A DNA stretch of 64,000 nucleotides, taken from positions 186,001 through 250,000 of the forward strand of contig JAEBUN010000027.1 in NCBI GenBank assembly GCA_023014365.1, given 5' to 3'. The notes under the pieces were generated by a model. The model did not search any database. It worked only from the letters and a program-made list of their open reading frames with translations, and was not told the DNA's origin. The stretch comes from Lepiota brunneoincarnata. Its lineage: Eukaryota; Basidiomycota; Agaricomycetes; Agaricales; Agaricaceae. A program made the translations under genes and the position numbers. This document shows, piece after piece, positions 34,433-42,784 of the stretch (position 1 is the first letter of the stretch; every line of letters begins with the position of its first letter).

Positions 34433-35277
34433 CTAGTCATGCCTGCAATTTTATTTCTTTTATTAATGGAGGTGGAGATAGTGTGAAGATCCATGCTGTT
34501 CTCCTGTATGGAAGCATCATAGATAGGGTCAGAATTTTCCCATTTGTGCTGGAAATTGATAGGGACAAGGGGAAAAGGATAGAAAGAGAAAATGTATGTG
34601 GTAGCCATCAGGAGTGTGATGCCAGCATTACTGTTCATCCACCTGTGCTGAGCCCAAGGGCAATGGCTGTCTGGCAGATGCACAGTTGGGCCTTTTTGGA
34701 GGTGTCTGGAACACCAAGCTAGAGAAGTGACCCCCCACTTGACTCCTCAACTCCTCAATCCCCAAAAACCCCACACCTTACTACACTTCACTAATCCCTG
34801 ACCCCAATCTTGTTTTACATCCTCCAGTGACAGGGCCTAGAAAAGGTATGTGTCAGGATTCCCTCTGGAGCTGCAGAAATTAAACCTACTCACTTGTGAG
34901 GGTTTGTGCTAGTATTTCAAGTGATCTATCCCTCATGCAATGAGGCCACCTTGTATTAGCGATGTAACTGTAAGGGGACTAGCATGCATGCACCCCCTTA
35001 TGCAAGGTTTGTCTAGGGGTCTGTGGTTGGGTGTCCGGGCTCAGCCTCTCTAGCCAATGCCTGATGCCAAAGCCTGGCCTCAGCCTTTGGCCACCCCCAT
35101 CCCCAAGTCTGATCCACATACAACTAACGTTGTTTGTATATTGTTTGCATACATTATATTCTAGTGGCTACATAGTGTTTGGCTACCTGGTCTGTGCGCA
35201 GACCTCTATGTATATAAGTAGTGTGGGTGTCGATTGTATTCGCCACCCAAATATCAACTTGGTTCTGGCACTCTTAA
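34433..35277. other. Decayed sequence between GB and GA, no gene seen
   Basis: CpG-poor, with short frames only. It is one side of the site where GA inserted; the other side continues at 43530. Confidence 0.5.
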
Positions 35278-35286
35278 CTTCCTGTT

Positions 35287-35655
35287 ATGAACAGTCCAGA
35301 CCGGGAGGAACAAGAATTACTGTTCGACTTTACAAGATGGGTACAGGAGACTACAGACCAACTACGGGCACAAGAATACGAAGACGAGGAAGGGGAATAC
35401 TACACCGCCATGCAGGACCTGGCGAGAGAAGCAGGAATGGAGATAACCTTGGAGGATATATTGGAATACCCCGAGGACGAAGGAGATAACCATGGATCAA
35501 TCGATCCAACCTCCGATACGGATGGAAGCACTGAGAGAATGGAGAGCGAGAACGGAGAGGACTCCATGGAGATACAATCGGGAGAAGGAGATTATGAGTC
35601 AGAGGAAAGCGATGGAACATCGCACAGCAGTAGCGAGAGTACTGACTCATTGTAA
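35287..35655 (+). CDS. U3-encoded acidic 122-residue ORF
   Basis: Starts at the ATG inside the LTR terminus and stops at 35655, just before the promoter region, so it lies in U3. The product is acidic and Ser-rich (starts MNSPDREEQELLFDFTRW, ends SSSESTDSL) with a Trp-containing helix-like N-terminal part and no domain I recognise. The 3' LTR copy forms the C-terminus of the 523-residue post-pol frame. Copies at 13263-13631 and 55988-56359 are open. By my hand alignment with the last, about 28 codons differ synonymously and about 14 by replacement, which points to selection on the protein. Confidence 0.65.
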   Translation: MNSPDREEQELLFDFTRWVQETTDQLRAQEYEDEEGEYYTAMQDLAREAGMEITLEDILEYPEDEGDNHGSIDPTSDTDGSTERMESENGEDSMEIQSGEGDYESEESDGTSHSSSESTDSL

Positions 35656-35764
35656 TATAAATAACACTAGGATGCCATCAGCCAGGATGTGCATCATGGT
35701 CAGGACTGCGGACGACCAGTAGAACAGCCAAGTAACCTATAACGAGTATATAGCATCTCATAGG

Positions 35765-35773
35765 TATATAAGG
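35765..35773 (+). promoter_or_regulatory. TATA box of GA LTR
   Basis: TATATAAGG, 35 bp before AAGCTTTAATCT. Conserved in the solo GA LTRs. Confidence 0.6.
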
Positions 35774-35982
35774 CCTGTACAAGTAGAGATTAAAGCCTCA
35801 AGCTTTAATCTTGTTAACAGCGGTCGTTTACCTCTCTGCCTTAACTTGGCGTCTTCCCTCGTTATCTCATTGAGCGCGATCCACTAAGCTCTATAAGGCC
35901 AACCGTCTCGGACACCTTGTAGAGTGATTGAAGGCCGTCTCCAGTTATCCTCGGATACAGAAGGAGCACGGATCATAACATT

Positions 35983-35994
35983 AGATTAAAGCTT
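35983..35994 (+). other. Primer-binding site of GA, complementary to the LTR (self-priming)
   Basis: AGATTAAAGCTT, two bases after the LTR end, is the exact reverse complement of AAGCTTTAATCT at 35800-35811 in the LTR. The solo GA LTRs keep that LTR segment. No match to a tRNA 3' end was recognised. Confidence 0.7.
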
Positions 35995-36033
35995 CCTTTG
36001 GACAACCTCCATCGTACACCCCGTGGTATCGGT

Positions 36034-36122
36034 ACGCCTTGTCGCTACCCTTCCACACCGGCAGACGATACGCTTTATCGCTATCCGAGTGCCAACCGTA
36101 TCTGACGACACGCCTTGTCGCT
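36034..36122 (+). repeat. Leader repeats of GA
   Basis: Three copies of ACGCYTTRTCGCT at 36034-36046, 36070-36082 and 36110-36122 lie between the primer site and the first ATG. They could form RNA structure in the leader; this is inference. Confidence 0.6.
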
Positions 36123-36170
36123 GTCCGGTGATACACCCCCGTAGAGCAGGCCACCATACCCTCTGCACCC

Positions 36171-37937
36171 TTGGTCAGACGCACCGAAAGCGTTGATAGG
36201 TCATCCACACCTTTAAGTGTTGATTGGGATAACGCACCCGTAAGCGTTGTATACAGGTCATCCGCACCTTCAAGCGTCGATTGGGATAACGCACCCGCAA
36301 GCGTTGTTTATTCACCCTCACCTTCACCTTCGACTTCTTCCCTCTTCACCCTGTCTACAAACCGAAACGACCCCCTTGCCACCGACTACGAAGAATCCAA
36401 CAGTTCTGACTGGTCGACAACCGACTCCGAACCCGACTTCACACCCCCTCCACCACGGACCCTAAAAAGAAAACAAAACCTATACCCCTCACTCGTTCAC
36501 CCTCTGGTTCCGCACCCTACCCTACACAACCTACCGAGAGAGTTCAACGTCGAACAGAAGACCCAGGATACCCAGCACCCCCAGCATCAGTTCTTCAATC
36601 CCTACCTAAACAACCACCACCTGAAAGAACTGCCACCTCGACCCGCTCAAAGCTCGGGGAGCCGATTCATAGAACATCTACCCCATCCTCCGGTCCTCAA
36701 CCCTCAACAAGTACAAGAACTAGCGACAACACTTCGCAACAGAAACCCCCAAGAACATTCTCACCCCTCACATCACCACTTGGATCACCAGTACACTCAC
36801 CGCCTCGATCCAGTTCCCCTGTACAATCCGAACCATCCGAAGTTAGCCCCACTACCGGGTCTATTCACACTTCCGACGAGGAATCCACAACCTCTGACAT
36901 TAACAATATGGCCTCCTCCGCAAAAATCAATACACCCCCAACCTTTAATGGAGAGACCGACTACTTCCGCCTCTGGAAAGATGCAGTACAACTATACATC
37001 GATGCAAAGCCAGGAGCCTTTTCCGATGACAAGACCAAGATACAATTCGCCCTTTCATACATGTCCACCGGCCCCGCCGCAACATGGAGAGGAGCATTCT
37101 TGGAATCAAACAAAGAACTCGATGGAAGCCAGACCCTTCCGACATGGAAGAAATTTCTCGAAGGACTCGATACATCCTTCGCCCCAAACAATGTCCCCGC
37201 CGATGCAATGGACAGAATCCGCCACCTCAAACAGAATGGACGATATATCGATGATTACATATCCCAGTTCCAGATACTCGCCTATCAGGCCGACCTTGGA
37301 GATGGAGTGGCGGCGGTCAACTATTTCAAGAACGGGCTGGATCGCCCCGTCGCAATCAAGACAATTAGCCTCAATCCAGGAAACAAACTCAGCGACTGGT
37401 TCAAACAAGCTCGAACAGCATATCAAATACTACAAACTCAACGCGACTATATGCAAACTCGAGGAACTCCCTCGTTTCCAACGACTTCGCGCACTCGCCC
37501 ATTTAAAGGGAAAAGAAATGCTTTTACGCGCCGTGTCCCACTGCCCTATCAAGCAACAGACCCTAACGCAATGGATATTGACCAACTCGCCGAAGCAGTC
37601 TACAACCTCGACTTTGAGGACGAGTCAGATCTACTCGCCGAGGAAGCTGATGAAGACGAGGAAACCGAAGAAGACAGACTCCACCAGTTGGTACAAGAAC
37701 GCACCCGCGAAGCCCTCAATGCAATCCTCACAGACGCCCAAAGAAAGGATCTCAAAGAAAAGAGATGCTTCAACTGCCGCAAGACTGGACACTTCGCCCG
37801 CGAATGCCCCACCAAGAAGACAATATATCGCCGATCCGAATTACCCCGCAATTTGGATGCCAGAAACCGGTCAAATGCGATATCCAGAAGAAGACAAGCA
37901 AGTTATAGGAAGAAGAATTCCCTATACAACATACTAG
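36171..37937 (+). CDS. GA leader/gag-overlapping frame, Pro-rich, 588 codons
   Basis: An open frame from the first good ATG after the leader. Residues 1-50 contain a tandem 57-bp-encoded repeat (SVDWDNAPVSVVY, SVDWDNAPASVVY at about 36205-36305), followed by Pro/Ser/Thr-rich text. From 36908 it overlaps the true gag frame for about 1 kb. The N-terminal 245 codons may be a gag leader joined to the gag frame by frameshift or splicing, or a separate product; the overlapped part is probably a by-product of gag codon composition. Confidence 0.4.
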   Translation: MVRRTESVDRSSTPLSVDWDNAPVSVVYRSSAPSSVDWDNAPASVVYSPSPSPSTSSLFTLSTNRNDPLATDYEESNSSDWSTTDSEPDFTPPPPRTLKRKQNLYPSLVHPLVPHPTLHNLPREFNVEQKTQDTQHPQHQFFNPYLNNHHLKELPPRPAQSSGSRFIEHLPHPPVLNPQQVQELATTLRNRNPQEHSHPSHHHLDHQYTHRLDPVPLYNPNHPKLAPLPGLFTLPTRNPQPLTLTIWPPPQKSIHPQPLMERPTTSASGKMQYNYTSMQSQEPFPMTRPRYNSPFHTCPPAPPQHGEEHSWNQTKNSMEARPFRHGRNFSKDSIHPSPQTMSPPMQWTESATSNRMDDISMITYPSSRYSPIRPTLEMEWRRSTISRTGWIAPSQSRQLASIQETNSATGSNKLEQHIKYYKLNATICKLEELPRFQRLRALAHLKGKEMLLRAVSHCPIKQQTLTQWILTNSPKQSTTSTLRTSQIYSPRKLMKTRKPKKTDSTSWYKNAPAKPSMQSSQTPKERISKKRDASTAARLDTSPANAPPRRQYIADPNYPAIWMPETGQMRYPEEDKQVIGRRIPYTTY

Positions 37938-38032
37938 AAGATGCAACCGACGAAGAAGTCGAGGACATCTACGAACACTTTGCAAACGAATCCAACCACC
38001 CAGACGCCCCTCTGGTTAAGGATTTTGCCTAA
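36908..38032 (+). CDS. GA Gag (capsid and zinc knuckle)
   Basis: A 374-residue frame from ATG 36908; the frame is open further up to about 36411 without another ATG. Residues 8-190 are a retrotransposon gag capsid region (TFNGETDYFRLWKDAV, GPAATWRGAF). An acidic stretch at about 235-255 precedes a single knuckle CFNCRKTGHFAREC (about 37769-37810). It packages the RNA in virus-like particles. pol overlaps its end by about 12 nt in the -1 frame. Confidence 0.93.
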   Translation: MASSAKINTPPTFNGETDYFRLWKDAVQLYIDAKPGAFSDDKTKIQFALSYMSTGPAATWRGAFLESNKELDGSQTLPTWKKFLEGLDTSFAPNNVPADAMDRIRHLKQNGRYIDDYISQFQILAYQADLGDGVAAVNYFKNGLDRPVAIKTISLNPGNKLSDWFKQARTAYQILQTQRDYMQTRGTPSFPTTSRTRPFKGKRNAFTRRVPLPYQATDPNAMDIDQLAEAVYNLDFEDESDLLAEEADEDEETEEDRLHQLVQERTREALNAILTDAQRKDLKEKRCFNCRKTGHFARECPTKKTIYRRSELPRNLDARNRSNAISRRRQASYRKKNSLYNILEDATDEEVEDIYEHFANESNHPDAPLVKDFA

Positions 38033-41000
38033 GGAGACTAGCCACCACGTCTAGCCCTCCACAAAGACCTCCTTCCCTTTCCTATTCACAAGATGATATT
38101 AATGTTGTAAAACTACAGGAATCGTCAGCACGCGTAATACATCTACCCTGTCGAATCCGAAAACACAAGTTCACTAAGGAAGGACCCGAAAGCGTGGAAC
38201 TACTTGCCCTACTCGACTCAGGAGCAGCAGGAAACTTCATCGACCCCGGAATGGTCAAACAACATTCATTCAAAACAACACCCCTCGATCGACCCATCGA
38301 AGTACGAAATGCCGATGGATCTGTTAACGAAAATGGAACAGCCACCCACTACACGACCCTCAACCTAACGGTTAACGGGAAGAATATGGAGATCAAACCA
38401 AAAGTAGTCTCCCTTGGAAGCCCGAGACTCATCCTTGGATTCCCTTGGCTTGCAGAACACAACCCAGACATCGACTGGGATGCCAAACAACTACGCTGGA
38501 GAAACGAACGTTGGGACAACACTATATTCCGAGAACTCATCCAATCCATGGAACCCGATTGGATCTACAACGACCAACTCAACCACATCTCCACGCTAGA
38601 GCCCACAAGCTTCGAAGAAATCAACTTCAAAGCCTCCGCATCACAATTCCTCGCTGTACAACACGGAGAAAAGAAAAATGACGACCCAAGAAAAGTCGTA
38701 CCCACGGAATTCCACGAATACCTCCCAGTATTTAGCAAGAAACAAGCCGAACGATTCCCCCCACAACGACCATGGGATCACAAAATCGAACTCAAGGAAT
38801 CATTCAAACCAATTGCCATGAAGTCCTACCGACTCTCCCTCAATGAAGAAAAGGAACTCGACACGTTCCTAGAAGAAAACCTTCAAAAGGGATACATTCG
38901 ACCATCCGAATCGCCAATGGCATCACCTTTCTTCTTCGTAGGAAAGAAAGATGGAAAACTACGCCCCTGTCAAGACTACAGGTACCTCAACGAGCATACC
39001 GTCAAAAATGCATACAACCTCCCCCTCATCTCTCATATTCTCGACAAACTCCGAGGATCAAAATACTTTACCAAACTCGACGTACGAGCAGGATACAACA
39101 ACATCCGCATACGCAAAGGAGATGAATGGAAAGGAGCCTTCAGGACACCCCGAGGATTATTCGAACCCACGGTTATGTTCTTTGGAATGTGTAACTCCCC
39201 AGCAACATTCCAAACCATGATGGACTCATTATTCCGAAAACTCATCGACAATGGAGGAGTAATCGTTTACATGGACGACATCCTCATTCACGCAAAAACA
39301 AAACAAGAACTTCGACGCCTCACAAGAGAAGTACTCAAGATACTCAAGGACAACGATCTATACCTCAAAACCGAGAAATGCGAATTCGAACGACAACGAC
39401 TCGAATATCTAGGAGTTATTATCACTCCCGACTCAGTTTCGATGGACCCAGCAAAGCTCAAAGGCATCGCTGAATGGCCAACACCAACTACCCCACGCGA
39501 CGTACGAAAATTCATAGGATTTTGCAACTTCTATCGAAAATTCATACACCAATACGCAACATGGGCAAAACCTCTCAATGCCCTAATGTCCAAAACCAAG
39601 AAATTCGAATGGACAGAAGAATGCCAGAACGCCTTCGATACTCTCAAAAGAAAATTCCAAAGCGAACCGGTATTAATGGTCCCCGACCGAGACAAACCCT
39701 TCGAAATCGAATGCGACGCATCACTATTTGCATCAGGAGCAGTCCTACTTCAACGCGACAACAATGGAGTTAAACACCCAGTCGCATACTTCTCGAAAGG
39801 ATTCTCACCAGCCGAACGCAACTATCATTGCTCCGAACAGGAACTCTTCGCCATTATCCGAGCACTCAAAGAATGGCGTCACCACATAGAAGGATCATCA
39901 CACAAGACCATCGTATGGTCAGATCACGACAACCTTCGCCGCTGGAGAAAACCTGAAGACCTCAGCAGAAGACAAGCCCGATGGATTGCCTACATGCAAC
40001 GATTTGACATCGAAATCCGACATATCCCTGGAAAGAAAAACGGACCAGCAGATGCCCTTTCCAGACGACCCGATCATGAACCCAAGACAAGAGACAACAA
40101 ACAGGTCGTTGCACTCCCCGACAAATTCTTCACCCCAGAACAGCCACAACATATCCACATTATCGACGAAAACACTAAAAAGGAAATAAAAGAGCTGTGG
40201 AAGAAGAAGAAACAGACCGACATTGCCCAAGAAGACGACTCAGGACACCCACGCATTCAAGGAAAGCTATTTATACCACAAGATCTACACCTCAGACGCC
40301 GCTTACTGCAAAGAGTACACGACTCACCCACCGCAGGACACCCTGGAATCGCAGAAACAACTAGAAAACTCCAGGAATACGCCTACTGGCCCGGGATGCG
40401 ATCATTTGTCAAAAACTACGTCAAAGGATGTGGCGCTTGCCAACAATACAAGATCAATCGCCACCCCCTAAAACCACCGCTTCAACCTATCCCTGGACCC
40501 CGTTCTACCCGTCCATTCTCGAACATCTCAATGGATCTTATCACAGACCTACCCCCGGACGGACCCCATGATTCTATACTGGTCGTGGTCGACCAGCTTA
40601 CGAAGGGGATAATTCTAGAACCTACTGCGAAAACCGCCAACGCGGACAAGATCGCCGAAATTCTTATCAAACGGCTATTCTCTAGATTTGGCCTTCCCGA
40701 GAAAGTTCTCAGCGATCGCGACCCCAGATTCGCCGCCAAATCCATGAAAGAATTCTACAAACAACTCGGAATCGAACAAGCACTCTCTACCGCCTACCAC
40801 CCCCAGACAGACGGACAAACAGAACGATTCAATCAAGAAATAGAACTCTACCTTGGCATCTATTGCTCATCGAACCCGAACAAATGGGTAAAGGCACTCC
40901 CACTCCTGGAATACGTCCATAACTCGAAAACACATGCCGAACACCAACATACCCCATTTGAACTCCTCTATGGATCAAGCCCCAAAGGATTTCCGACCTC

Positions 41001-41688
41001 CGAGGAGCCAACGAACATTCCAGCAATAGGAGAGAAATTTAAATACCTCGCCAAGATACGCCAAGAAGCCCAAGCTGCGCATGAACAAGCCAGACTAAAA
41101 ATGGCTGCAAGATATAACCGGCCAGATATCAATCTAAAAGTTGGACAGAAGGTTTGGCTCGACAACCGCAACCTCCCAATTCAGTACGCCTCAAAGAAAC
41201 TGGCCCAACGCCGAGAAGGTCCCTTCACCATAACAAGAAAACTCGGACCTGTAACCTATGAACTAAAATTACCCATCAAATGGAAGATCCACAACAAGTT
41301 TCATGCGAGCCTCCTAATGCCTGCAGAAGAGAACGACACACATGGGGAATACAACACAGCCCCACCACCCGACCTTGTAAATGGAGAAGAAGAATACGAG
41401 GTCGAGTCAATACTGCGCCACAGAAAATTCCGGAACAAGTATCAATTCCTAGTCAGATGGAAAGGATACCTTCCCACCGAGGATTCCTGGGAGCCAGAAG
41501 CAAACCTGGAGAACGCCAAGGAAGTCATTGAAGAATATAAAAGGGCCCACAAACTAGACAACCCCACCAATGACCCAACCACCCAACACTCAAGCAACCA
41601 CTCCAGACCTCCCAGAGCCAGACAACGATGGACGCCTTCTCATCCGGGAAAGAATCATATCCCTGGCGAACCGCGTCGAAGGAAATAG
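38020..41688 (+). CDS. GA Pol (protease, RT, RNase H, integrase, chromodomain)
   Basis: Open from 38020 to 41688. There is no ATG before the protease motif LLDSGAAGNFID (about 38203-38240); the earliest start-like codon is GTG at 38194. Since the frame overlaps gag's end in the -1 frame, expression as a Gag-Pol fusion by frameshift is likely. RT has YMDD at 39268-39279; RNase H has IECDASLFASGA; integrase has HPGIAETTRK ... GCGACQQYK, then SMDLITDLPP, LSDRDPRFA and DGQTERFNQE, a complete triad. A chromodomain (FLVRWKGYLPTEDSWEPE near 41450-41500) ends the protein. All catalytic residues I can check are present. Confidence 0.95.
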   Translation, partial: GFCLRRLATTSSPPQRPPSLSYSQDDINVVKLQESSARVIHLPCRIRKHKFTKEGPESVELLALLDSGAAGNFIDPGMVKQHSFKTTPLDRPIEVRNADGSVNENGTATHYTTLNLTVNGKNMEIKPKVVSLGSPRLILGFPWLAEHNPDIDWDAKQLRWRNERWDNTIFRELIQSMEPDWIYNDQLNHISTLEPTSFEEINFKASASQFLAVQHGEKKNDDPRKVVPTEFHEYLPVFSKKQAERFPPQRPWDHKIELKESFKPIAMKSYRLSLNEEKELDTFLEENLQKGYIRPSESPMASPFFFVGKKDGKLRPCQDYRYLNEHTVKNAYNLPLISHILDKLRGSKYFTKLDVRAGYNNIRIRKGDEWKGAFRTPRGLFEPTVMFFGMCNSPATFQTMMDSLFRKLIDNGGVIVYMDDILIHAKTKQELRRLTREVLKILKDNDLYLKTEKCEFERQRLEYLGVIITPDSVSMDPAKLKGIAEWPTPTTPRDVRKFIGFCNFYRKFIHQYATWAKPLNALMSKTKKFEWTEECQNAFDTLKRKFQSEPVLMVPDRDKPFEIECDASLFASGAVLLQRDNNGVKHPVAYFSKGFSPAERNYHCSEQELFAIIRALKEWRHHIEGSSHKTIVWSDHDNLRRWRKPEDLSRRQARWIAYMQRFDIEIRHIPGKKNGPADALSRRPDHEPKTRDNKQVVALPDKFFTPEQPQHIHIIDENTKKEIKELWKKKKQTDIAQEDDSGHPRIQGKLFIPQDLHLRRRLLQRVHDSPTAGHPGIAETTRKLQEYAYWPGMRSFVKNYVKGCGACQQYKINRHPLKPPLQPIPGPRSTRPFSNISMDLITDLPPDGPHDSILVVVDQLTKGIILEPTAKTANADKIAEILIKRLFSRFGLPEKVLSDRDPRFAAKSMKEFYKQLGIEQALSTAYHPQTDGQTERFNQEIELYLGIYCSSNPNKWVKALPLLEYVHNSKTHAEHQHTPFELLYGSSPKGFPTSEEPTNIPAIGEKFKYLAKIRQEAQAAHEQARLKMAARYNRPDINLKVGQKVWLDNRNLPIQYASKKLAQRREGPFTITRKLGPVTYELKLPIKWKIHNKFHASLLMPAEENDTHGEYNTAPPPDLVNGEEEYEVESILRHRKFRNKYQFLVRWKGYLPTEDSWEPEANLENAKEVIEEYKRAHKLDNPTNDPTTQHSSNHSRPPRARQRWTPSHPGKNHIPGEPRRRK

Positions 41689-42784
41689 CCAACCTAACCC
41701 TGCCACCAATACCGTTGACGACCAACCAGACAGGACCAACAGTCCTTATATCATCCGGCATACCTTCCTTCCCTCCAACCAACCCGAGATACGATCCATC
41801 CTTTTACACGAAGTTCCCTTTCATATTACCGGAACCCGTCTTAAACGCAGTCCAGCGATGGTACCCCTGGTCGACACCTGCTGGAAGACATTTACTGCTC
41901 TTCTGTATCACAAGCGCCTCGTCCACGACCGAGCAACAGAATTCGAAAAACTATGCGCCACTATTCTTTCTAGCGCAACAGAGGAACAGGACCGCAATAC
42001 CATTTCTGCCATGCTATCAACCGCTCTCACCGAATTCCCGTTCGAGAGTCCGATCCCAAGCCCGAGCAATGGAAGCGGAAGTCAGGACCGCCCTATCCTA
42101 CCTATCGGGACCACCACCCAACCTTCCAACCCTTCCATGGTGGATACGAGTAACCAACCATCAAGTGTTATACAAGCTATATCTGCTTCTAATGACGCCC
42201 CCGTCGGGACTACCACCACTCACTTATCCACCACCCGAACTCGCTGCAATTGCTGCCGTCGATTCGGCCATATCAAAGCAGGATGCCCGCGCTACCAATG
42301 TCGATATTGTCGAAAGATTGCCCCAGGCCATTACGAGAAGCACTGCGAGAGAAACCCTTACCAGCATCAACCCGCAAGTATGGTACCTGGCCTGTATCGC
42401 CGCCCACGAGGAATACCAAGCAGAGCTCGATCCCTCACACGCGAAACCACAAACAACAATATTCGACACATTGTTGCAAGCACCGAGCAGCGCCCCGCTT
42501 CAGCCAGACCCCTCCGCACCCGAATTCAAAATGCCCCCGTCGTCATTCCGACCACCAACGCCACCACCACATCTGCTAGTGGAAGCCACCGACTTCCTGA
42601 ATCGATCCTTCGGCACACCCGCCACCATTCACTCCAGAGAACCCATCGTCATCGACCTCACCCAAGACCCGCCATCCCCAGACCACCAAGTTACCGAAGC
42701 GACTCCCCAGAACCCGACCCATACTTCGACTGGGACCCCATCGCCGAATCAAACATTACAGGAGAGCCTGTCGGACTATACTGA
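41570..42784 (+). CDS. GA post-pol frame a: tandem zinc-knuckle protein, 404 residues
   Basis: Begins inside the end of pol in another frame. A helical stretch (about residues 85-170, e.g. RATEFEKLCATILSSATEEQ) is followed by Ser/Thr/Pro-rich text and two knuckles at 42245-42346: CNCCRRFGHIKAGC (C-x2-C-x4-H-x4-C), linker PRYQ, CRYCRKIAPGHYEKHC (C-x2-C-x6-H-x4-C). The tail is Arg/Pro-rich. The paired knuckles, the PRY linker and the PGHY word recur in GB, so the protein has been kept across families. Nucleic-acid binding is inferred. How it is translated is unknown: reinitiation, frameshift or a spliced RNA are all possible. Confidence 0.7.
   Translation: MTQPPNTQATTPDLPEPDNDGRLLIRERIISLANRVEGNSQPNPATNTVDDQPDRTNSPYIIRHTFLPSNQPEIRSILLHEVPFHITGTRLKRSPAMVPLVDTCWKTFTALLYHKRLVHDRATEFEKLCATILSSATEEQDRNTISAMLSTALTEFPFESPIPSPSNGSGSQDRPILPIGTTTQPSNPSMVDTSNQPSSVIQAISASNDAPVGTTTTHLSTTRTRCNCCRRFGHIKAGCPRYQCRYCRKIAPGHYEKHCERNPYQHQPASMVPGLYRRPRGIPSRARSLTRETTNNNIRHIVASTEQRPASARPLRTRIQNAPVVIPTTNATTTSASGSHRLPESILRHTRHHSLQRTHRHRPHPRPAIPRPPSYRSDSPEPDPYFDWDPIAESNITGEPVGLY

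Larger units (their letters stand above)
35283..35980 (+). repeat. 5' LTR of GA (698 bp)
   Basis: Begins TGTTATGAACAG and ends GGATCATAACA with 8-bp inverse ends. Contains an ORF (35287-35655), two TATA-like boxes (near 35657 and at 35765) and the segment AAGCTTTAATCT (35800-35811). Confidence 0.97.
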
